From: an uncultured Phycisphaera sp.
GTDB lineage: Bacteria; Planctomycetota; Phycisphaerae; Phycisphaerales; SM1A02
NCBI GenBank assembly: GCA_937911845.1
Contig: CALDQF010000454.1
Span: forward strand, 1-7,078
Length of the DNA stretch: 7,078 nt
Reading direction: 5' to 3'
The position numbers and the translations under genes were made by a program. The notes under the pieces are model-generated. The model was not told where the DNA came from and searched no databases. It was given only the letters and a program-made list of their open reading frames with translations. Of this stretch, positions 1 through 6,420 are shown piece by piece (the first letter of the stretch is position 1; each line of letters opens with the position of its first letter).

Positions 1-573
1 CTTCCTGAGACAACGCACCGCGTCGCTATCTTGCCCGGTTCTCGATCCCAAGAGATCCGCGACAACTTGCCGCTGATGCTGGAAGTGATGGATCGGTTGC
101 GATCGGAGATGGACGTATCGGGGGTGATCGTGGCTGCCGACTCCCGTGCGGCACAGCAGATCGAAGCGTTGAATCAGAACAGGTATTCGGTGCGCTCTGG
201 TGACATCGACGGGGTGCTCGCTTGGTCGAGCTTTGCGTTCGCGGTTTCCGGCACCGTCACCCTGGATGTAGCCCGTCATCGGCGACCAGGTATTGGGATC
301 TACGCGTGCGGTTTGGCGTTCCGGATGATCGCCAAGATGCTGATTCGAGGCATGGTGCTGCCGCCCAACCTGGTCCTCGGTCGGGAAGCCATGCCGGAAC
401 TCGCCCCCATTGCGATGGATCCAGAATTGGTGCTCGGTGCGGTACGGGCGCTGCTGAACAATGAACAGGCGTTGCGTGAGCAAGTGAAAGCTTGGGATGA
501 ACTCCACGAGATGTACGAAGGCCACGACCCCGGGGCCGGGGTGGCCGACTTGGTCGAAGGCGTCCTCTCGTAG
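1..573 (+). CDS. lpxB: Lipid-A-disaccharide synthase, C-terminal half (partial)
   Basis: LpxB (glycosyltransferase family 19) joins UDP-2,3-diacylglucosamine and lipid X into the lipid A disaccharide at the inner face of the cytoplasmic membrane. The reading frame is open from the first base, so the 5' half lies outside the window; 190 residues are visible of a family length near 380. Family hallmarks seen are LPGSRSQEI (visible residues 11-19), the SGTVTLD block (83-89), and LPPNLVLGREAMPEL (120-134), which matches the LPN-L-GRE-PEL block near the C-terminus. The SGT-TLE glutamate is an aspartate here, and the lysine or arginine usually found after the tyrosine of the following YK/YR block is replaced (IYACGLAF), both mild divergences. 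The stop codon lies 12 bases from the stop of the convergent symporter gene. The assignment to GT19/LpxB is firm; activity is inferred. Confidence 0.93.
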   Translation, partial: LPETTHRVAILPGSRSQEIRDNLPLMLEVMDRLRSEMDVSGVIVAADSRAAQQIEALNQNRYSVRSGDIDGVLAWSSFAFAVSGTVTLDVARHRRPGIGIYACGLAFRMIAKMLIRGMVLPPNLVLGREAMPELAPIAMDPELVLGAVRALLNNEQALREQVKAWDELHEMYEGHDPGAGVADLVEGVLS

Positions 574-585
574 ATCAAGACAAAC

Positions 586-2367
586 TTAGTTCGAGTCGAA
601 TTCACCTGCTCGCAGTCGCCTCTTGTAGTCGGCAAAGGCCCGCAAGGCGTAGGGGGCAAAAATCAGCATGATCGGGATGTTGCCCCAGATCATCATGCCA
701 TTGCCGAAGACCGAAAGGGTGTCGATTTCACTGACGCCGATGAACGGCATGGTGGCCAGCAGGACCAAGCCCGAATACAGCAACCGGTAGAACGGGACCA
801 GTTTTCGGCCTCCCAGCCACACAATTCCGGATTCACCGTAGTAGCACCACGAGATGATGGTGGACAAGGCAAAGAGCCACGCGCTGAAGGTCACCAAGAG
901 TTGGCCAACCCCGAGCCCACCAATGCCCACGCCGGCAAATGCCCGGTCAAAGGCGTGGGCGGTGAGGGCCGCGCCTTCGTAACTACCGTGCAATCCCACC
1001 TCGGCTTCTTCCGCAAACAGCGGCACCGCGGCGGCTGTGACGGGGTTGAAGCTGACGTTTGGTCCGTCATCTCCCATCCGAACCGTGCCGGACACTCGGG
1101 CCAAATCGGTCCCGGTGTTTTCGCTGGCTTCGGTTCGGATCAAGAAGAAGATTTCGTCCCCATCTCGCCAACTTTGTCCCTCTTCGAGGTTCAGAATTTC
1201 TCGCGCGGCTTCGGTGCGTTCGGGAAGGGTGTCCAGCGTGGCCACCCAAGAGTTTTCCGTCTCTGGAGCCGCGGCAAATGTAATGGCGTCCGAAGGCACG
1301 GTGGCTTCTGCGTCTCGGTTCCACGCGCCGGTGGACAGGATGACCAACGCGGTGATGGTGCACACAACCAGGGTGTCGATAAAGGGTTCCAGCCCCGCCA
1401 CCACGCCTTCGCGTACGGGTTCCTTGGTTTGGACCGCCGAGTGGGCGATTGGGGCGGAGCCTTGGCCGGCTTCTGAGGAGAACAACGCCCGCTCGATGCC
1501 GCGTTGCATGGCGTATCCCAAGCTGCCACCGATGAATGCTCCGGTGGCCGCGGCTGGTTCTCCACCCAGGAATTCAGGCGCCCCGTGCTTCCAGATGAGG
1601 GCAAACATCGCGGGGATGTCGCCCAAGTACATCAGCACCACCGACAAGCCGGCGAGCAGGTAGATGCCGCACATGAAGGGCACCAGCTTGCCGGCCACTG
1701 AGCCGATTCGTTTGATGCCGCCCACCAGCACAAAGGCGGAAAGCAAGGCCAAGACAATGCCGGAGACGGGGCGGGGGATTTTGAACGCGTCGTAGGTGCT
1801 CTCGGCCACATTCCAGGCTTGGAACATGTTGCCGCCGGTGGTGGCGCTGATCAGCAGGGTGACCACAAAGATCCCGCCAAGGGCCATGCCAATTGTGCCA
1901 AAGCCCATGTTGCGTAGGCCCTTCTTGGCCACAAACATTGGGCCACCGGCTGGGTTGTCCGGATCTGAAACATCCCGAAAGAGCAGCGACTGGGTGACTT
2001 CGACATGTTTGATGGCCATGCCAACGATGCCGATGACCCACATCCAAAGCACGGCTCCGGGGCCACCGGTGTAAATCGCCATGGCGACTCCGCCAATATT
2101 GCCCAAACCAACCGTCGCCGAAAGGGCGGCCGAGAGGGCTTGGAAGTGGCTGATCGCACCTTCCCCACCTTCGGTGTCGTACTTGCCGCGCACCACATTC
2201 ACGCCGTGGGTCAGGGCGAAGTATTGGGAGAATCCGCTGAAGAGCGTGAAGCTCACCCCCATCGCCAAGAGGACGTAGATCATGTATTCGTGGAAGAGGA
2301 CATTGCCGATGTCCGCGATGAGGCTCATGAACGATTCGATCATGGGATGCATCATGACCGAAATCAT
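586..2367 (-). CDS. Sodium:alanine/glycine symporter (AGCS family) with large loop insertion
   Basis: Inner-membrane transporter of the alanine or glycine:cation symporter family (TC 2.A.25), which takes up small amino acids with Na+ or H+. With the start at 2367 the protein has 593 residues. Residues 101-116 (GGPGAVLWMWVIGIVG) nearly match the family signature, and the preceding FQALSAALSATVGLGNIGGV and the later ALFSSEAGQGSAPIAHSA are typical core blocks. The last helices carry the family's ISWCYYGE motif. AGCS members are usually about 450-500 residues; the excess is one block of about 115 residues (350-464) between TGAW and GAALTAHAF, acidic and without hydrophobic segments, probably outside the membrane. 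The start is uncertain: ATGs at 2367, 2355, 2352 and 2343 are all possible, with GGAG 13 bases before the first. A longer frame reaches 2496 but would run into the divergent gene. The substrate cannot be read from the sequence. Confidence 0.93.
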   Translation of the reverse strand: MISVMMHPMIESFMSLIADIGNVLFHEYMIYVLLAMGVSFTLFSGFSQYFALTHGVNVVRGKYDTEGGEGAISHFQALSAALSATVGLGNIGGVAMAIYTGGPGAVLWMWVIGIVGMAIKHVEVTQSLLFRDVSDPDNPAGGPMFVAKKGLRNMGFGTIGMALGGIFVVTLLISATTGGNMFQAWNVAESTYDAFKIPRPVSGIVLALLSAFVLVGGIKRIGSVAGKLVPFMCGIYLLAGLSVVLMYLGDIPAMFALIWKHGAPEFLGGEPAAATGAFIGGSLGYAMQRGIERALFSSEAGQGSAPIAHSAVQTKEPVREGVVAGLEPFIDTLVVCTITALVILSTGAWNRDAEATVPSDAITFAAAPETENSWVATLDTLPERTEAAREILNLEEGQSWRDGDEIFFLIRTEASENTGTDLARVSGTVRMGDDGPNVSFNPVTAAAVPLFAEEAEVGLHGSYEGAALTAHAFDRAFAGVGIGGLGVGQLLVTFSAWLFALSTIISWCYYGESGIVWLGGRKLVPFYRLLYSGLVLLATMPFIGVSEIDTLSVFGNGMMIWGNIPIMLIFAPYALRAFADYKRRLRAGEFDSN

Positions 2368-2403
2368 GGTGATTCGGCAACTCCGGAAGACATCCGGCTT
2401 CTC

Positions 2404-2409
2404 TACACT
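2404..2409 (+). promoter_or_regulatory. Putative -10 box TACACT, leaderless-type
   Basis: TACACT lies six bases before the GTG of the 365-residue gene, so transcription would begin at or next to the start codon. No -35 sequence is recognisable, and there is no Shine-Dalgarno sequence. It falls in the 48-base gap between the two divergent genes. Confidence 0.4.
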
Positions 2410-2415
2410 GAATTC

Positions 2416-3513
2416 GTGCTTCCCTTTCGCCTTCGCTCCGATATCACCCGCCATCGCCTCGGCGATGTTGGGCTTGCGTTCGGTTTGGAATGCCACCCGG
2501 GATCGGAGTCTCTCGGTTTGCGGGCGGGCTGGTCTCGCGAGCAGGTGTCGACCCTCGACAGCGAATTTGGCATGGAGCCGCGTGATTCATGGCACATCAT
2601 GGTCGATCGACATGTCTTGCCTAAATTGCTGCATCGGCTGTGGCCGCTCTTGGGCCGTTCATCCACTCCAGTCTTCCCCGTGATCGAGTTGGGGTCTCGG
2701 GATGCGTTCCGGGCGGTTGACACTTTTGTGGGGTCGGACCCTCTGCCGCTGGCTGACTTTTTAAGCACCGTCCGAAATCTCGAAACCTTGTTGTTGGAGG
2801 ATGCCCATCTTGCGTTTGGTGCGTATTCCGACGAAGAGATACCGTCAGAGGTGTTCGTCGACCACTGGAAGGGTATTGCTTTGACGGTTCGGTCTTCCGA
2901 TCGGGAACGGGTGGAAGCGATCTTGGAAGCCTTCAATTTGACTCAGGTGGAAGAAACCTGGTCGAAGCTTGATGACCGTCAAGCGGAGCGGCTGCTTTCT
3001 ATTCGAAATATTTTCGAGCCTATTCCCAGTGGGATCTCCGACCCGGCTCTGTTGCAGCCGGATGTCGATCACTTCTTGTTGTACCTCCGGCGTTGCTGGT
3101 CTTTGGTGCCCAACCTTGAAGATTGGGAATCCAATTTGGATGAGGCTGGCCGATCGTTGGGCCGGTGTTTGTGGATGGTGCAGGGTGTTGTGCGCAATCC
3201 CCAAAGCAATCTCAGGGCACGACTGGTGGTGTGGGCCCAAGCTGCCCACCCGAAAGCCCTGAGCAAGACCTTGCTGGCTTGGGGAAAAGATCAGCCGCAG
3301 TGGGTGTGGGAAGATGAGTTGGGGACCGACCGATTGTCTTGGGAAGACGCCCCACCCGAAGTGGATGTTGCCCGCGAGGGGCTCAAAGGGGATGCGGTGC
3401 TCCACAGTTTGTTGGAAGAATTGGATCCATTGACCGCTGATCTGGTCCAACTGTTGGCCGAAGAATTTCCACCCGACGACACTCAGGGAGAGAATTTTGA
3501 TGCCATCGACTGA
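2416..3513 (+). CDS. Hypothetical acidic protein, coupled to the YkgJ-family gene
   Basis: I do not recognise the family. From the GTG start the protein has 365 residues and is predicted to be soluble: no signal peptide and no membrane helix. It is acidic and tryptophan-rich, especially in the last 80 residues (for example WVWEDE and LSWEDAPPE). Residues 140-182 (EVFVDHWKGIALTV, then a DRERVEAIL helix and VEETW) look like a small alpha/beta unit; a helical C-terminal half follows. The GTG is chosen because the protein reads naturally from there, it avoids overlap with the divergent symporter, and a TACACT hexamer lies six bases before it. An ATG at 2572 is the main alternative. The frame stays open upstream to 2005, but that part is antisense to the symporter. 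The last 14 bases overlap the next gene, so the two products are probably made together and may act together. Confidence 0.8.
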   Translation: MLPFRLRSDITRHRLGDVGLAFGLECHPGSESLGLRAGWSREQVSTLDSEFGMEPRDSWHIMVDRHVLPKLLHRLWPLLGRSSTPVFPVIELGSRDAFRAVDTFVGSDPLPLADFLSTVRNLETLLLEDAHLAFGAYSDEEIPSEVFVDHWKGIALTVRSSDRERVEAILEAFNLTQVEETWSKLDDRQAERLLSIRNIFEPIPSGISDPALLQPDVDHFLLYLRRCWSLVPNLEDWESNLDEAGRSLGRCLWMVQGVVRNPQSNLRARLVVWAQAAHPKALSKTLLAWGKDQPQWVWEDELGTDRLSWEDAPPEVDVAREGLKGDAVLHSLLEELDPLTADLVQLLAEEFPPDDTQGENFDAID

Positions 3514-3946
3514 TCCCGAGTGGTACGCCAAGGGGTTGCGATTCTCTTGCACCCAGTGTGGCAACTGTTGCACAGGAGCACCGGGAATTGTGGCCTTCTC
3601 TCTGGAGGAAGGCGAAGTCATGGCCAAGCGTCTCGAGATGAGCGTGGGGAATTTCTATCGCCGCTTTGCCCGAAAGGTGAACGGTGCGTGGTCGCTGACC
3701 GAGCGAAAGACATCGCTTGGGTACGACTGTGTGTTTTTGGATCGGGAGACCAACCCGGGGGTGGCGGGCTGCCGCTTGTACGAAGATCGTCCCAAGCAAT
3801 GTCGGACCTGGCCATTTTGGCCGGAGAATTTGGAATCACCCAAGGCTTGGGAAGAAGCGAAGGCGAACACGCCGTGCCCTGGGATGGGACGAGGGACCTT
3901 GGTGCCCATCGAATCGATCCGAATACAGCGCAACGATCCCGGGTGA
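3500..3946 (+). CDS. YkgJ-family CxxCxxCC cysteine-cluster protein
   Basis: Small soluble protein of 148 residues with the CxxCxxCC motif (C17, C20, C23, C24, in FSCTQCGNCCTG) that defines the YkgJ/UPF0153 family of putative zinc- or iron-chelating proteins. More conserved cysteines follow: C77 (DCVFLD), C91 and C101 (CRLYEDRPKQCRTWPFWP) and C126 (CPGMG). Together these give eight cysteines, consistent with metal or cluster binding. The biochemical role of the family is not established. The ATG at 3500 is preferred over the TTG just before it because GGGAG ends nine bases upstream. The gene starts inside the end of the 365-residue hypothetical gene (14-base overlap), suggesting translational coupling. 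It ends seven bases from the stop of the convergent formylglycine-generating enzyme gene. Confidence 0.92.
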   Translation: MPSTDPEWYAKGLRFSCTQCGNCCTGAPGIVAFSLEEGEVMAKRLEMSVGNFYRRFARKVNGAWSLTERKTSLGYDCVFLDRETNPGVAGCRLYEDRPKQCRTWPFWPENLESPKAWEEAKANTPCPGMGRGTLVPIESIRIQRNDPG

Positions 3947-3953
3947 GGAATGC

Positions 3954-4973
3954 TCAAGGGGATGTTTTGTCGGAACTCTTTTGGGGCGGTGTGTCGATCA
4001 CACACCGAAAGCCAAGATGGTTCGTTGAAGAGTCCGGAGTGGCTGACATACGAGCCGAAGGTCGATAGCTCGAGCAGTACGAAGGGTGGCACAAAAACGA
4101 GCCGCCGCGCTGGCTACGGGTGTCGGCTGCGATGGGCATACGGGGATCTTTTGGCGTTCCCGTCGGGCGAGTTACGTGGTACGCCAACTGATCATATTGG
4201 TTGGCGCACCACTCCCATACATTCCCGGCCATGTCAAAGAGTCCGTAGCGATTGGGCGGAAACTGTGCCACGGGAGCTGTCCCTGAATATCCGTCGGCTT
4301 TGGTGTTGACCGTCGGGAAGGTGCCTTGCCATACGTTGGCATGTTTCGGTTCAATCTCATCATTGCCCCACACGTACCTGTCACCGGACTGGCCACCTCG
4401 AGCGGCCGCTTCCCACTCATTTTCGGTGGGGAGTCTTTTGCCCGCCCACTTGGCGTAGGCGGTCGCGTCGTACCACGACACGTGGACCACCGGATGGTTC
4501 ATGCGATTCTCGATGGAACCCCCCGGGCCTTCTGGGTAGCGCCAACACGCCCCGGGGACCCAGCGCCACCAATCGGTGAAGGTGGCGACGGGGGTGCCTT
4601 CGGGCGGTGGTGCAAAGACCATCGAACCGGGCAACAACTGTGCTTCGGGAGGCTTGGGGGTATCCGGGGGCAACTGGGTTTTGAGAACGTCCCAGTCGAG
4701 AGGCTGCTCGGCGGTGGTGGTGTAGCCGGTGGCATTCACGAATGCGTGAAACGCTTGGTTGGTCACCTCGGTGGCGTCGATCCAAAAAGGACCCACAACG
4801 ACGGAGTGCACGGGGGACTCGTCGGCCCTCGATTCCGAATTGTTGCTGCCTATGGCGACGGTATGGCGGGGAACGTGAAGTGCAGTGTGGTCCAATGGTT
4901 TGGGCTCGTCAGAACCGGGCAAACCGGACGGAGTCAGAAGGGCACATCCAAGATGCAGTGTGAAGAAGAGCAT
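3954..4973 (-). CDS. Formylglycine-generating enzyme (sulfatase-modifying factor)
   Basis: FGE oxidises the cysteine of the CxPxR motif in sulfatases to formylglycine, using O2 and copper. The 339-residue product has the full FGE-sulfatase domain from about residue 36 to 326: the [13 protein letters not shown] start block, WRYPEGP (144-150), [20 protein letters not shown] (160-179), [14 protein letters not shown] (181-194), NVWQG, and MAGNVWEW (248-255). Decisive is [12 protein letters not shown] (289-300): C295 and C300 match the two catalytic cysteines of human FGE (336 and 341) and S292 matches its serine 333. Many SUMF1-like relatives lack this pair, so this is probably a true FGE. The N-terminus ([13 protein letters not shown]) is hydrophobic and suggests export, perhaps as a lipoprotein, but the signal is weak. 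The ATG at 4973 follows AGAGAA; a TTG at 5018 would add 15 residues with four basic ones and give a better signal peptide. No sulfatase lies in the window. It is probably co-transcribed with the DoxX-like gene upstream. Confidence 0.95.
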   Translation of the reverse strand: MLFFTLHLGCALLTPSGLPGSDEPKPLDHTALHVPRHTVAIGSNNSESRADESPVHSVVVGPFWIDATEVTNQAFHAFVNATGYTTTAEQPLDWDVLKTQLPPDTPKPPEAQLLPGSMVFAPPPEGTPVATFTDWWRWVPGACWRYPEGPGGSIENRMNHPVVHVSWYDATAYAKWAGKRLPTENEWEAAARGGQSGDRYVWGNDEIEPKHANVWQGTFPTVNTKADGYSGTAPVAQFPPNRYGLFDMAGNVWEWCANQYDQLAYHVTRPTGTPKDPRMPIAADTRSQRGGSFLCHPSYCSSYRPSARMSATPDSSTNHLGFRCVIDTPPQKSSDKTSP

Positions 4974-5038
4974 GCGGTTCTCTGAATGGGGAGTGCGTTC
5001 TTGAACTTTCGGACGCAAAATGCCCCGTTCAACGTAGG

Positions 5039-5461
5039 TCAATTCTTTCGGTCCTGTTTTAGCAAAAATTGGTGAACTTGTGCCATCCACGCCAACGTGA
5101 TGAGCAACACAATCTGAATACACCACCGGATCACATGCCCTTGGGTGGAGAGTCTGGTTCCATTGAAGGGCAGGTCGTAGATCCACATGTTGAGGTTGGC
5201 CAACGACATGGCAATCACCAAAAAGAAGAGGAACATGGCGGACCGTTTTCTGGTGCGAGAAATCACGAGTCCTATGCCGAATAACATCTCGAAGCTGCCA
5301 CTCAGCAAGTTCCAAAAGGATGGGGCGCCGAGGTACGCCGGGACAATGGCTTCGAATGGTTCGGGGTTGGTCCAGTGCAGCAGCCCAATGCGGAAGAAGG
5401 CCAATCCGAGCGCAATGGCGAGTATGTGGGACAATCCGGAAGCGAGTCGACGGGAGGGCAT
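5039..5461 (-). CDS. DoxX-like four-helix membrane protein
   Basis: The 140-residue product has four predicted membrane helices (about residues 9-28, 50-67, 74-92 and 110-130). It has the layout of the DoxX-like family: [20 protein letters not shown] with a conserved G/H, P and IVP, then [14 protein letters not shown], then a basic loop SRTRKRSA, then [13 protein letters not shown] resembling the family's PANI-MA block. DoxX relatives are linked to thiol and quinone redox chemistry in some organisms (DoxD/DoxA thiosulfate:quinone oxidoreductase, mycobacterial DoxX), but most have no known role. GGTGAG lies nine bases before the ATG, a fair ribosome binding site. The stop is 65 bases before the FGE start (20 if the TTG is used), so the two genes likely form one transcript led by this one. 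It is divergent from a 56-residue membrane protein gene across about 100 bases. Confidence 0.85.
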   Translation of the reverse strand: MPSRRLASGLSHILAIALGLAFFRIGLLHWTNPEPFEAIVPAYLGAPSFWNLLSGSFEMLFGIGLVISRTRKRSAMFLFFLVIAMSLANLNMWIYDLPFNGTRLSTQGHVIRWCIQIVLLITLAWMAQVHQFLLKQDRKN

Positions 5462-5526
5462 GCGTCTATTCTCACCGATCTAGGATGGAATTGCGGGTGA
5501 TGAGGGCGACCCCTAACGTCAAAATT

Positions 5527-5552
5527 CCTACGCAAAGGCGAAAGAACGTAGG
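5527..5552. repeat. Inverted repeat CCTACG-N14-CGTAGG
   Basis: Six-base perfect arms at 5527-5532 and 5547-5552 sit in the divergent region between the DoxX-like and 56-residue genes. The right arm overlaps the TAGGCT box. It could be an operator, but arms this short also arise by chance. Confidence 0.25.
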
Positions 5553-5554
5553 CT
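5549..5554 (+). promoter_or_regulatory. Putative -10 box TAGGCT, leaderless-type
   Basis: TAGGCT lies six bases before the GTG of the 56-residue membrane protein gene. It is a weak match to TATAAT but fits the TAnnnT pattern and spacing seen at four other starts in the window. It overlaps the right arm of a CCTACG/CGTAGG inverted repeat. Confidence 0.35.
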
Positions 5555-5560
5555 TTTGGC

Positions 5561-5731
5561 GTGAATGAGACACTTCTCTCAGCAGTGCCGTACTTGATGA
5601 TCGGATGCGGCATCCGTCTGGGGTTCCTCAGTCGTACGTCCAGGCAGCACCCCAGCCAAGCGGAGTTGCGTTGGCTGGCGACATTGTTGTTGGTGGGCGG
5701 TTCGCTGATGTATCGGATTACCGCTGCTTAA
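5561..5731 (+). CDS. Small membrane protein, 56 residues
   Basis: This is a short frame that is easily missed. It starts with GTG and encodes 56 residues with two hydrophobic stretches, about 4-23 (around PYLMIGCGIRLGFL) and 37-50 (RWLATLLLVGGSLM). They are joined by a polar basic loop rich in R, S and Q and followed by YRITAA. The hydrophobic-basic-hydrophobic pattern and the clean stop suggest a real two-helix membrane protein. I recognise no family. There is no good ribosome binding site, but TAGGCT lies exactly six bases before the GTG, as at four other genes here. It is divergent from the DoxX-like gene and ends 11 bases from the stop of the convergent 85-residue gene. The GTG start is the least certain part; an ATG at 5597 inside the first helix is less likely. 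Confidence 0.6.
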   Translation: MNETLLSAVPYLMIGCGIRLGFLSRTSRQHPSQAELRWLATLLLVGGSLMYRITAA

Positions 5732-5742
5732 AACGCTGCTGG

Positions 5743-6000
5743 TCAACGCCCTTTGGGCGGCTTTGGGTAGTCCTCGTCTTCCCTCCAGGGCGTCCAGTCG
5801 TAATCTTGGTACTTCTCTCGCCGCATGACGGTGCCGTCAGAGAAGTACAGGCGGTGGTACTTCGTGTCGGTTGAGTTCGGGGCCCAGACGATTTCGTTGG
5901 CGATGACTGTCGGCTGTTTTAGGAGAAAAATCGAGTACGCCAAGCCTCCGGTCAGTGCAACCAGAAGAGTAAGAAGTGCATTGGCTTGGATCCTTGACAT
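5743..6000 (-). CDS. Small membrane-anchored protein, 85 residues
   Basis: Unrecognised protein of 85 residues. The first three residues include an arginine, then one membrane helix follows at about 7-27 (ANALLTLLVALTGGLAYSIF). The remaining 58 residues are polar and aromatic, with KYHRLYFSDGTVMRREKY and a proline- and acid-rich tail (DYDWTPWREDEDYPKPPKG). The likely topology is an N-terminal anchor with the tail outside the cytoplasm, though this is inferred from hydrophobicity and charge only. TACGGT lies six bases before the ATG. That hexamer overlaps one arm of an 8-base inverted repeat. The gene converges on the 56-residue membrane protein gene with 11 bases between the stops. Confidence 0.65.
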   Translation of the reverse strand: MSRIQANALLTLLVALTGGLAYSIFLLKQPTVIANEIVWAPNSTDTKYHRLYFSDGTVMRREKYQDYDWTPWREDEDYPKPPKGR

Positions 6001-6003
6001 AAG

Positions 6004-6038
6004 CGCACCGTATCCGAAGATTTGTATCTCACGGTGCG
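6004..6038. repeat. Inverted repeat CGCACCGT-N19-ACGGTGCG
   Basis: Eight-base perfect arms at 6004-6011 and 6031-6038 lie directly upstream of the 85-residue gene. The left arm contains most of its putative TACGGT -10 box. A regulator site or a leader hairpin is possible; several 8-base pairs at such distances are expected by chance in 7 kb. Confidence 0.3.
6007..6012 (-). promoter_or_regulatory. Putative -10 box TACGGT, leaderless-type
   Basis: On the minus strand TACGGT is followed by six bases and then the ATG of the 85-residue gene. There is no clear -35. The hexamer overlaps one arm of an 8-base inverted repeat, which could act as an operator. Confidence 0.4.
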
Positions 6039-6108
6039 GATTTTCATTGTGTCGATCTCACAAGTGGCTGAAGGTTGGTTCAAAGCAATTGGCGAGGACC
6101 GCGGCTTG

Positions 6109-6114
6109 TAGTAT
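6109..6114 (+). promoter_or_regulatory. Putative -10 box TAGTAT, leaderless-type
   Basis: TAGTAT (four of six TATAAT matches), preceded by a TTG, is followed by six bases and the ATG at 6121. This box supports 6121 rather than 6148 as the start of the 83-residue gene, and it would also drive the 39-residue gene downstream. Confidence 0.45.
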
Positions 6115-6120
6115 TCGTTT

Positions 6121-6372
6121 ATGTGCTTGCTGCGAAAATGGTTGTTCATGAACATTGCGGTTCTTTTTTATCTGGTGCCATTCTTTGTCTTGATGGTCTT
6201 GAGCAAAGGCGGTGATGGCATTGAATCATTTGTTGCTTCTGAGTTTGGAGTTGGAACTGGTCCAGCTCATTTCATAGCGTCTCTCCTTCTGATGCAGCCC
6301 ACCATTGCGTTGCTTCTGAGTCGAAAGGCACTCGCAAAGATTTGGATCCCACTCGACCTGACGCGGCTCTAA
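6121..6372 (+). CDS. Small two-helix membrane protein, 83 residues
   Basis: Unrecognised protein of 83 residues with a basic N-terminus (R5, K6) and two predicted helices, about 9-28 (FMNIAVLFYLVPFFVLMVL) and 50-67 (HFIASLLLMQPTIALLLS). A glycine-rich, acidic loop lies between them, and a basic segment (SRKALAK) follows. This positive-inside pattern would put both ends in the cytoplasm. The ATG at 6121 is preferred to the one at 6148 (M10) because TAGTAT lies exactly six bases before it and because it supplies the basic N-terminus; no Shine-Dalgarno sequence is seen at either. GC is clearly lower than in the genes to the left (line 6181-6240 is about 42% by hand count), which hints at a different origin. 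A 39-residue membrane peptide gene follows after 48 bases on the same strand. Confidence 0.6.
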   Translation: MCLLRKWLFMNIAVLFYLVPFFVLMVLSKGGDGIESFVASEFGVGTGPAHFIASLLLMQPTIALLLSRKALAKIWIPLDLTRL

Positions 6373-6420
6373 GCGGATGTCACCGGAAGCGTCTATTCGA
6401 TTTTCACTTGGCATGAATCT

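Noticed and set aside
901..1663. Plus-strand frames of about 190-210 codons inside the symporter
   Set aside because: No domain or signal is seen, and the minus-strand product is a clear family member here.
2005..2415. Upstream extension of the 365-residue gene to 2005
   Set aside because: It is antisense to well-conserved symporter helices and has low-complexity, His-rich composition typical of a shadow frame.
2368..2496. N-terminal extension of the symporter to an ATG at 2496
   Set aside because: It overlaps the divergent gene's first 81 bases and adds a polar segment of 43 residues not typical of AGCS N-termini.
2845..3627. Minus-strand frame of 260 codons opposite the hypothetical and YkgJ genes
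   Set aside because: It runs antisense to the CxxCxxCC motif and has an odd Q/P/H-rich composition; a shadow.
4974..5315. Extension of the formylglycine-generating enzyme by 114 residues
   Set aside because: Most of it (5039-5315) overlaps the DoxX-like gene in another frame; that gene has the real helices and a ribosome binding site.
5517..5522. TTGACG on the minus strand as -35 for the DoxX-FGE operon
   Set aside because: No -10-like sequence is present 16-18 bases downstream.
5747..5759. Hairpin CGCCC-TTT-GGGCG as a terminator
   Set aside because: It lies inside the last codons of the 85-residue gene and no T-run follows on either strand at the right distance.
5998..6111. Short plus-strand frame reading into AEGWFKAIGEDRGL
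   Set aside because: It has no ATG, the possible TTG/GTG starts give only 25-29 residues, and it overlaps the promoter region of the 85-residue gene. Coding is possible but unsupported.
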